This document shows, piece by piece, positions 38,001 through 64,000 of a stretch of DNA of 64,000 nucleotides (the stretch's first letter is position 1; every line of letters starts with the position of its first letter). Under the pieces are notes generated by a model that saw only the letters and a program-made list of their open reading frames with translations, had not been told where the DNA came from and did no database searches. Source of the DNA: Xiphias gladius (taxonomy: Eukaryota > Chordata > Actinopteri > Istiophoriformes > Xiphiidae). The position numbers were made by a program, and so were the translations under genes. The stretch covers positions 8,266,531-8,330,530 of the forward strand of contig NC_053402.1 in NCBI RefSeq assembly GCF_016859285.1, given 5' to 3'.

Positions 38001-39455
38001 TAGATTATTTTTGTGCTTTATACCAGTTTTGTGAAAACAAATAAGCAGCTCTTGGCTTTTGGAACGAAAATTATTGACGGCACAAGAAGGTTGTATTTCC
38101 CATGTAGTATAGTCTTGTCCTGCTGCATCCATCAACCACACCAGAGAGAGACATGATACTACAAGATTATCACTATTACCATGTCAGTTGAGCATTGAAT
38201 TTATTTTTTTATTTTTTATTTATTTTGTCACAAGTGGTTTGTGGTCACTTCTGCCAATGATAAATGAATGAATGATAATTGCACTCTCCCTGATACACAA
38301 TATTCTTGTATAACTCTGCATTATAGAGCCCTCCATTCCTGCAGTGGTTCTTTTCAGGGAAATAAAATGAGCAAGCCAAACCAAAGCTGAATGTAAATTT
38401 ATTCAACTGGTTACTCTTTAAAAAATAAATAAATAAAAGTACTGTATGGTAATAATAGAAAGTTTTTTGGCAGTTAAAGGTCTGATAGTTCTAGATGAAT
38501 AGGAGACTTATACATTAATTCTTCATTAAGAATCGTGAACTTCACACACTTTTCAACACTAAGAAAAGCCTGGAAAGGCTTAGGCCTCTTTCTCTGCCTT
38601 GTGCACGTCTGGATTGGCTGACTGACTAATGGAGGTTCCTGTGTGAGAAATCTTCCTTCAAAGCTAGTCTAATAGTTATTAGCCCTCTGAGCAGAGCATG
38701 GCTCTAGTGATTTTAATTTTTGAGTCCTCAAAACTGCATGTTGGATTTTTGTTCACCTTAAATTTTGTTGCTTAGATGCTCCTACATTCAGCTATGGTCT
38801 ATTAAGGCAGGTAGAAATATTCTGAAAGGGTTCATCACAGTGATGCCCAGTAAATCAGTGGCACCCCTGAAGTTGATGTCAATAATGTTTCGCAAGAAGC
38901 TGTGACTGCTCTGGCAGTGCTGACAGATAACGGCACAACTTCTGAAGGCCTTGACTTTGTTTATGCTCATCCCAGGCTGCTCGGCGGTACTGCCCCCATC
39001 ACGTTGGTCACTACCTGGGAATGGACGTCCACGACACTCCTGAGCTGTCCCGCTCACAGCCTCTACAGCCAGGAATGACCATCACTATAGAACCAGGTAT
39101 GGATAACATATGTTTTTAAATACCTTCTCACTCACTTTACTTTTCCTAAAGATGTGCAGCTGTGGCTAACTAACTTCTCAGTTAATGTGATGGACTCCCC
39201 ATTATGCATTATTTATGCCACATTCTCTTTTATGGCCCATTTTATTACTTCTCTCATACATTTTCCACTTTAATTCCTCTTGTCACAGGTTTGTACATCT
39301 GCGAGGACAATGACCAAGCGCCAGAGCGTTTTCGCGGCCTGGGCGTCAGAATTGAGGATGATGTGGTGATCCGAGACAATGGAGGCCCTCTGATTCTGTC
39401 CTCTGAAGCACCAAAGACCATCGCTGATGTACAACAGGCCTGTGCCCAGAGATAG
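29060..39455 (+). CDS. xpnpep3: Xaa-Pro aminopeptidase 3, mitochondrial (aminopeptidase P3)
   Basis: Removes N-terminal residues preceding proline, acting on imported mitochondrial proteins; human mutations cause a nephronophthisis-like disease. Eleven exons keep phase: 29060-29129, 30122-30247, 30597-30784, 31044-31263, 34258-34442, 34622-34684, 36828-36941, 37116-37201, 37755-37938, 38976-39096 and 39289-39455. The product is 507 residues, the human length. Residues 1 to about 50 are basic and lack acidic residues, as a mitochondrial presequence should. [13 protein letters not shown] is the conserved start of the aminopeptidase P N domain; [18 protein letters not shown] follows. The pita-bread catalytic domain has all five metal ligands: D330 (LLDGG), D341 (SDITRTW), H424 ([11 protein letters not shown]), E451 (TIEPG) and E475 (VRIEDD). 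Intron 4 holds two Tc1-like transposons. The start is the only in-frame ATG giving a presequence. Confidence 0.97.
29150..29850. repeat. Teleost nonautonomous DNA-element-like repeat in XPNPEP3 intron 1
   Basis: 'caagtactgtacctaagcac', 'attttatgctagtttatacc', 'ttactccactgcattttttt' and 'gttactagttagttttcaga' follow in order the same family as the repeat in CHADL intron 6. A later piece, 'agttaaaagtagctccacct', is its distal part. Between them lies 'agtggttcccaatctctttgg', which resembles another fish repeat (AGTGGTTCCCAACC) inserted into it. Confidence 0.5.
31482..32190 (+). mobile_element. Internally shortened Tc1-like transposon
   Basis: Ends are imperfect inverted repeats: left 'cacagtggagcctggaaaaa' then 'gcgaacccct'; right 'agggttcacttactttttct' then 'tggcactgta', whose complement reads TACAGTGCCAAGAAAAAGTAAGTGAACCCT. 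At about 31787-31905 the plus strand keeps the C-terminal end of a Tc1 transposase ([20 protein letters not shown], then [13 protein letters not shown]). The element is about 0.7 kb against the usual 1.6 kb, so most of the transposase has been deleted. It lies in XPNPEP3 intron 4. Confidence 0.8.
32413..33985 (-). mobile_element. Decayed Tc1-like transposon, near full length
   Basis: The left end GTTACGGTGGCATGAAAAAG continuing 'tttgggcacc' is a Tc1-type terminus. A subterminal block at about 32497 (GATTTCCAAAAGGCATAAAG) recurs inverted at about 33930 (CTTTATGCCTTTTGGAAATC), so both inverted repeats can be traced, although the outermost right tip is unclear. Size, about 1.57 kb, fits Tc1 elements. 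The transposase runs on the minus strand and is split by frame breaks into pieces, so the element cannot be autonomous. It sits about 220 bases after the shorter Tc1-like element in the same XPNPEP3 intron, but their termini differ, so they are separate families. Confidence 0.85.
33123..33476 (-). pseudogene. Tc1 transposase fragment
   Basis: An open stretch of 117 codons (intact transposases are about 340). It shows the GRPRK motif (residues 8-12) between the two helix-turn-helix parts, the second HTH ([15 protein letters not shown], then [10 protein letters not shown]), and the first catalytic Asp block, here [11 protein letters not shown] where active families have LWSDETKIELFG. Downstream on the minus strand, in other frames, are traces of the second Asp (QQDNDPKHT) and of the Glu region ([20 protein letters not shown]). 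This is a dead copy. Confidence 0.88.
34885..35365. repeat. 'GATATATCGG' interspersed repeat in XPNPEP3 intron 6
   Basis: The left part has 'ccaatatcgatatatcggct' then 'gataat'. The right part has 'ataccgatatatctgtgata' then 'ggccattatc', so the ends are approximate inverted repeats enclosing about 450 bases, including a small (TA)n and a poly(A). It resembles a diverged nonautonomous DNA element of fish. Class is unknown to me. Confidence 0.4.
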
Positions 39456-42400
39456 GGCACGGAGAGACAAACAAGTGACCAAGTGAGCTGCAGAGTTGAT
39501 TGGAGGCAGTGTGCTGTGCTTTTTAACTGTCTCCATGAATATGACATCATCAGGCTCAGGGCCCAGGTACATGAAGGGTGGGAGTACACTACGTGTCACC
39601 AGTTTTAGTCTCATTTCAAAATCTGGTGTAGAAGATGATAGATGTTGCAGAGTGCACAAAGTCTTGTGAACACACAATGTATCTAGAAAACAGGCTCCGT
39701 AGAGCACAGATCTCTGCCAAGGTCAGTGTCAAAGAGCATAAACCAGAATTCAGAGGAAAAAAATTCTAATTTATAGTAAATGATATGGATCTGCCCTGAA
39801 ATTTAATGGGTTCTTCTCTGTCCCATGCCCCATCCCTCCACCAAGTTTGGTGCAAATCGGTTCAGTACTTTTTGCACAATCCTGCTGACAAAAAAAAACA
39901 AGCAAATATACACAGGTGATCACATAATCTCCTTGCCGGAGGTAACAAGACATGCTCTCATTACACTTAATCATCAATCTTTGAAATAGTTTATGCATAA
40001 AACAAACATCTTCATCAACAAAATTAAAAAACAGAAAAACAAATAAGCAAATATTAAGCTTCCACACTAAGTGTTATGAATAACTAATCTTAAGTAAAGA
40101 CAGATTTAGCTGCATATTAAAGAGTTACAGTGTAGCTTTGGAGCCTACGCACGTACACTATGCTGTAGCTGATGTGTTCCTCTTTAAAAATGTAACTAGT
40201 ATTGTTATGGGGCTATCAGCAGGTGAAATCTGACGCTGAACTGTAAATCAAAACCTAGGAACCACAGTTAACCCTCTTGCATCAAGTATGTATTCAGCTT
40301 AAGATCCAGTGCTTAGATCCAACAACCATGGAAGCATTTTCATTCTTAAAACCTACAGTATTTTCTCCAAATCATGTTTTTCAGAATAGCCACCATCTTG
40401 GCACACTGGGTAAATGGTCACTCAAAAAACTTCAGTAGCCTATAAACACACACTTCATTTGTCTTTCATACACAAAAATGCAACATTCATTCCCAGCTCA
40501 TGCTACAGTACAAAAGATCACAACACCAGATGTTGAACATGCACTCACTGAGCTGTAGAATGGTCAGGAAGGACCAGAGGATGTACAATCATTAGACCAC
40601 CATATTTAAGCACGCAAATAATGAATAAAGAGGAACCTGTACAGAACATCTGCTCCTGTTGAACCAGGAATGATTATAATCATTACACCAATGCACTGAA
40701 ATATGAAGAAGTGTATACTGTATGTATGTGCGTGGGACTTTAGTCTTTTCAGCATAGAGAAAGATGTGATATCTTATTAGGAAAATGGTGTTTATATGTA
40801 TTAAAAAGATCTTGTTATTCTTTCTTTCATAATGAATCAATCTTGTTGGTTTGACTCAAAAATTATGATGATGATGATGGCTGCACTGAATTAGGCTACA
40901 AAACCTTGCCTTTAACGAAAAGGACATAACTGTTTCACCTCAGGGTTACATGGTCACAAAGGCAAAGATATGGGTGCTCCAGGGTAGGAATGTCTCTCAA
41001 TTTAGTTACTTCAGTTACTTCTCTGACAAAAATACTATTAAATTCACAATTTTAAGAGCACAATTTGGTGCCTATTGTCACCCCTCCAAGTTAAAAAAAC
41101 AAAAAAAAACTCTTGCATGCCAGATAGAACAAATTACTACTGCTATGTATCTTGTCTGTCTCCCTTTTAAGTAAAGGGCACAGAAAACCAATATGTTATA
41201 GAATTTCACAGTCTTACAGCTCTCTTTGCTTGCTCTACCTAACCTTTATGCTGTTTAATGCAAATAAATGTATTTTTCTTCCTTTTTGCTGACAAAACAA
41301 AAGAAATTGAATCACGTTAAAGAATCTAGGCTAGTAGTCCGAGTCCATATGTCAGTCCAAAGAAATAATGAGTTGTTGTGAGTGGGTGGACTACAGTGGT
41401 TTTGGACTAACTCTGTAACATGCCCCAATGCAGTTAAGCTCGAAGTACCGAAATGAGTTTGAAAAATTCAACTGCAATGTCTCTTTACAAGTAAGAAATT
41501 GTTCATGATGACGTATGTGGATTATTGTTAGTGCACAAACTACAGGTAACTATAGCAACAGAATTTACTGTACTTCATTCTACATTACCATTCAAACCTT
41601 CATTAAAGGATGTGTTCAAATTTTTTCAAGTCTGTCTTAGAACAATAATCTGATACCCAAATCAACATTGAAATAGCTTTTGGTTGCCGTAATCATTCCT
41701 CCTGTTCATACTGGCCATTAGCATATCCCTTTTGGATGTGCTTCCAATGTAAGCGTTGGGGACAAAATCCAGTCCTCATTCTGTGTAAAAGTACATTCGA
41801 ATGTTTATCTGAAGTTAGCATGTGGCTTCAGCAGTCCGGGTAATTCAAATTAAGTTGGTATATTCCAAAGTTAGTCTTTTTAGGGCTGAATTCCCGCTCT
41901 GTGTTTCCCCAGACTGTGTTAACTTGCTTGAGCTGTGGATGAGGGATTGGAACACAGAGAGGGAAGAAGAGGGAATTTTGTACTAAAAAGATTCTAACTT
42001 TGGAAGACTTCATTTTATTATTTCAGACTGCTGAAGCCTCATATTGGCTTCAGATAAAATTTCTTAATTCACTTCACACTGGTAGTGCATTAGAAAGGGG
42101 TCTTTTGATTGCCAGTATGAACAAGAGGAATAATTACAGCAAGCAAAACCTGGTTCACTGTACATACTCTATGGGCATGTGTTGATTTAAGACCGACTTG
42201 AAAACTTGTGAACCTCTCCTTTAAGATATACTTTTTTATATAAACATTGAATCAAATTACTAGCACCCCAGTAACACCCCACTTTGCAGTAAGCTTTAGT
42301 CCACTGTCAGGGCATTATTTTTGGTTTTTTAGCCCACACATTTGTTCTAGTTTCATGGAACTCCCCACAGCTGGATGGACCTGCTAGCAGGCCAAAGTGT

Positions 42401-43600
42401 AAAAGCGAGCTGTGGGCCACTACTGACCCCACTGTTCTTCCGCTTTCTGTGCATTACATACACATTAGTTATATTTTGCCCAGAGACTGACCACTACTCC
42501 AGTGTTGGCCCCAGGTTTGCTATGTTACAAGTTTGCAGTGATTTGATTAAACTCAAATTTACTCAGGAGTATGCACAAGTTGATATTGTGTCTTAGTGGT
42601 GCATATCCCCCAACACATTTCCAGATCTAATTATCACAAATCCATAGAGTTTCAGTAAACATGGGGCTTTTGCAGCCCCCCTGGGGTTCTGGAGCCTTTG
42701 GGCAATTTTCCACATGGGGTGGTTGGTAATCCAGTCTTGGTAGAGCTGCTCCTCTCACGGTGTTATATTATTACAGATTGGATTATTTAAAGTATATTGA
42801 TGCATCGACAGGTAAACAGCCATCTGATTTAGATGAAGCTCATTTTGAGTATTTTATATACTTTTGGGCACTTAAAGTCATATTGCAGTAACTGAGCAGA
42901 TGTTTGAAATTAACAATCTTGATCTACAAAGTAACTAGTGCCTAGCTGTCAGATAAATATAGTGGAGTAAAAACAAAGCTGGATTACCACCTCGGCAAAG
43001 TGGAAACCTGCCCAGGGACCACAGACCCCAGGGTCCGCAAAATCCCGAGGTTTACTGCATGTCACCAGGGTTTTGGTCATTTGTGGAGGGGTCTTATATC
43101 AAAATCTAGCTTCAGGACCTTAACTGTTTTAGTTTTTGACAAAACAATCCCCAGCGGATGTAGTCTGTTCAGTCGAAATGCAAACTCAGTAGCTATAATC
43201 ATATATCATTTGATTTTGTAACTCAGTTCACATATAAGGACCATGTGATATAGCTGAAAGGACAAGAGGAAGCTAGTAAGTAGTCCCTTTGTTGGGATGG
43301 TTTTGTCAAACTATATGTCCAAGGTCAAGACTGATTTTTCTTCCTGATTTAAATTAATTTAGATTATATTATGCTTATACTGTGCATGTTCCCAAATATT
43401 GTGAAATGTGGGGTAGTAGGGGGTGCATAAAAGGTTGGTCTGGCCACCAGTAAAAAGTAGACTATATTATTTCCCTCTAAAATTAGCGTAAAGTAGTGGA
43501 ACAAATGCATAAAGTAGCTTGCAAATGCTCAATTACCTCAGAACTACTTATGCACAGTACTCGAGTAAATACAGTCAGGTACTTTCCACCACTGAGTGCT
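39456..43600. other. Intergenic region between XPNPEP3 and EP300
   Basis: Begins with the XPNPEP3 3' UTR; candidate AATAAA hexamers occur near 40624 and 41266. I found no conserved reading frame, tRNA or other RNA gene. Repeats lie near 39.8 and 43.5 kb. The rest is AT-rich, unique-looking sequence that could hide enhancers but shows nothing I can name. Confidence 0.5.
39785..39945 (+). repeat. Teleost retroposon tail-like repeat
   Basis: 'ccaccaagtttggtgcaaat' followed by 'cggttcagtactttttgc', 'aatcctgctgacaaa' and 'ataatctccttgccggaggt' match a repeat end I know as common in fish (GTGCAAATCGGTTCAGTAGTTTTTGCGTAATCCTGCTGACA ... CTCCTTGGCGGAGGT). It lies within the probable XPNPEP3 3' UTR. 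The parent LINE/SINE class is uncertain. Confidence 0.5.
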
Positions 43601-43605
43601 ACTGT
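43430..43605. repeat. Terminal fragment of a teleost DNA-element-like repeat
   Basis: The reverse complement starts CTCAGTGGTGGAAAGTACCT and continues GACTGTATTTACTCGAGTAC, the terminus of the family also seen in CHADL intron 6 and XPNPEP3 intron 1. Only about 170 bases of the end are present, just upstream of the EP300 promoter. Confidence 0.55.
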
Positions 43606-45835
43606 AGTTGACTGAGCTAGATAAAAATGGAGCACCACTGTCCCCTACAGATTGAAATCGGCGACCGCCGAGAGAGCACAAAACCGGTTTCCGGACAATC
43701 CCGAACACCAACGAAGACAACCTCCCCTCTTCTTCCCTTCCTCCCTCCCTCCTCCCCTTCACGCCTAATGTTGCTGTACCTCCAACCCTCCCCTCGTATC
43801 AGAGGAGTAGAAACAACAAGCCGCCATTTTGTTTGTGAGGACAGACCGTCAGAAACAGGAGGAGATAACCGAGAGAAGGACCAAATCTGGCCCCCTACGA
43901 CAGTCGCTCCGGGAACCGCCGGGGGAAGAAAGAGTGGTGAAATCCTGTCCGTGTTATCAAGAAAGCCAAAGCATCACCAAAAAGATAAGACGTCAGTGGA
44001 GGGAAAACCGAGTCGGTGATATATATGTATACATGAGAAGGAAATACTCCGAAAAATCCAAGGAAGGGGGTGTTTTGCGGAGCGGAGACGGAGAGGAGAG
44101 GCGGAAGGGAGCTATATATTATCATAACGAGGAAAAACCTGCGAAAAAGGGGAAAACACCAACATGAAAAATCATTATGTGTCCGTCGCGGAGGAAGGAA
44201 AGAGCCCGCATAGACAATTATATAAATAAATTGCTGCCGGGCAGAAGGGAGAGGTGGAAAGAAAGACGGGTTTAAAGAGAAGGGGAAAATTGCCAGGATC
44301 AACACGAAGGGGGGTATTCTCCATCACAAAGAGTCAATGAGAGGATTTTGTCAGCCCAAAATAATTTAGGGGGGTGTCAACATCATTGTGCCGATCTGAA
44401 GCTTTCCGCTTCCGAAATAGCCATAATTTCTTAACGATCCACCGTCAAATTTGGTCACATTTTCGCCGGTCGCCCTAGCTGTGCTCCTGTTTTTTGTGAA
44501 GATCTTTCTGTTTCTCTTCGCTTGCACGGCAAAGACAGCCTATAAGCAGTGATTGACAGGTGTATTTTTTTGGGATATTTATCATTCTTTTCATTATCTG
44601 AGATTTCAAGAGTTTTTAAACCAAGCGAAAACCGGAGGAAGAACCTCTTCTGGAGCACAAGATAACTAACCCCACAGATCGTCCTCTGCAAAATAAAACT
44701 AATTGGATCAATCTGACTGCCCGCTGATTGCCAATTAGCGCTGTGATTGGCCTCAAGAACTTTACTGTCAAAGAAATAAAGTCTGCATCCGAATCTGTTG
44801 CACAAAAACTGTGATTTTTGACAAGATTTTCTATTTTCAACCTCTGCCAACCCTGCTGACTGCAAGACGCATAATCGCGCAAAAGGGTTGCAACAACCAA
44901 ATGTGCAATACGAGTCTGTTCTTTCTGACCCAGTGCCTTGCATGGCCATACACTAAGTGCACAATTTAGTCTGCTTGCACATGCAAAAGAGAACTCGTGC
45001 ATGGAAATAGACAACCGCAATAGATTTTCTTTTTATCTGAGTTACTGCAAGTGTGGGACTCCGGTGTTTTCACCTCTCTGCAGAACTATTACTCCATCTA
45101 TTCAGTTACTGTTAAGCCAATGCACATTGTTTCTCAGTATTGCACTTGAGACTGCCACTTACGCTTTAACTGTATTTTTAAAGCTACTGCTGGTGGTCTC
45201 CACACTGGCTTACTGCCTTTTTGATTAGCAAACATAAAGGAATCGGTGGCATTGAGAGCAGGGGGATGTCTGGTAAGGTGAGAGAAACGGTAAACGCAAC
45301 CGAGGATCTCATAACTGTTGCATGAGATATTGGCCTTCAGAAGTTAACACAGGACTACCACTGGCTTGCGTTTTTGGATCACAATTACCATTTTTCTACC
45401 CACACCGAGGTTCTCCACCGGCGCGTTTCAGACTTTAAATACAGGATTTCTCCGCTGACTATGGCGGGCAGGACTGAGTGCATCACGGACGACGGATCTT
45501 GGGACAGTTTTTGTGTCGCAGAAGAGGCTACATGAGGTTGTCAGAGGGCCGTACGCTTGCCCTTTTTGCCGACTCCACCTTCCCACCTCCTCCTCTTCAA
45601 ATCTGTGAAGAAACAAAATCTCCAACAGGGGAGGGGGACTGATATCTGCAGAGAGGAATAAACCGAGAGGGAGAACTGTGAGGGAAGGAGTTCAGCATTG
45701 CTGTCTTCTCCCCTACCGTCCCCCAAGCGGTGGGGGAACGATCAGAAGTATTTCTTTAAGGAATAAGGAGACGCAAATAGGGGAAATACGTCTGCCCTCC
45801 TCGGATCTACAGCATTATTTTAATTCGTCAAAAAT
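43601..45835 (+). promoter_or_regulatory. EP300 promoter and long 5' leader
   Basis: About 2.2 kb before the EP300 start codon with no accepted protein gene. CCGCCATTTTG at 43821-43831 is a YY1-type motif, and the surrounding words (GCCGCCATTTTGTTTGTGAG) resemble the start of mammalian EP300 mRNAs, which have a leader of about 1.2 kb. From there to 45835 the sequence is purine-rich and then mixed, with many upstream ATGs and short frames. I cannot place the transcription start or exclude a leader intron. Confidence 0.55.
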
Positions 45836-63784
<17,949 letters not shown>

Positions 63785-64000
63785 GTAAGGGCTGTCGGCA
63801 CATTGCAACACAAGCACACACAGATCACAGACCAAACAGCCTTCAGAGAGTAATCTGGTATATAGACATTTTGCAGCCAATGAGATCAGCTTATATGTGT
63901 CTTGTTGTATTTTGCACATTGGTTATATTTCCTACAGCATAGCATCAATCAATCAATCAGTGCAATCACAGATGAGTTTTAATTTGGCTTCAAATGGTTA

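Noticed and set aside
39456-43600. DNAJB7, MCHR1 or another 22q13 gene in the gap
   Set aside because: No J-domain HPD motif and no seven-helix receptor frame could be found on either strand.
44455-44949. 164-codon minus-strand reading frame before EP300
   Set aside because: No recognisable motif, ordinary composition, overlaps another open frame, and lies in the probable EP300 leader; best seen as chance.

Overview
This window is vertebrate nuclear DNA, almost certainly from a ray-finned (percomorph-type) fish. The evidence is multi-exon genes with GT-AG introns, long CA/GT microsatellites, Tc1-like transposons and several interspersed repeats that I recognise as typical of teleosts. I reconstructed six protein genes exon by exon from splice sites and reading frame, plus one tRNA gene.

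Layout, left to right: the 3' half of RANGAP1 (+, 1447-6130, beginning upstream of the window); CHADL (+, 7900-14166); a tRNA-Gln(CTG) gene (+, 14797-14868); RBX1 (+, 15077-18403); ST13 (-, 20213-27398); XPNPEP3 (+, 29060-39455), head to head with ST13; a gene-poor stretch of about 4 kb; then the 5' half of EP300 (+, long leader from about 43.8 kb, start codon 45836, 19 coding exons, running off the right edge at 64000). This is the gene set of human 22q13.2 (ST13, XPNPEP3, RBX1, EP300, CHADL, RANGAP1) in a shuffled order, without DNAJB7 and L3MBTL2.

The proteins are conserved housekeeping or regulatory factors: RanGAP1 (Ran GTPase activation at nuclear pores), chondroadherin-like (extracellular matrix LRR protein), RBX1 (RING subunit of cullin ligases), ST13/HIP (Hsc70 co-chaperone), XPNPEP3 (mitochondrial aminopeptidase P) and p300 (acetyltransferase coactivator). 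They are not a pathway; what they share is ancient synteny. Assembled lengths fit the families: RBX1 108 aa, XPNPEP3 507 aa, CHADL 775 aa, ST13 355 or 356 aa.

Mobile DNA sits mostly in introns and spacers: an internally shortened Tc1-like element and a longer decayed Tc1-like element side by side in XPNPEP3 intron 4, a LINE reverse-transcriptase fragment in CHADL intron 8, fold-back MITE copies in ST13 and EP300 introns, and other teleost repeats. I saw no clearly new biological system. The most interesting leads are possible alternative splice choices: a 33-nt in-frame donor extension in the EP300 bromodomain ZA loop, a NAGNAG acceptor in ST13, a GT repeat abutting an ST13 acceptor and tandem acceptors in EP300 exon 4.
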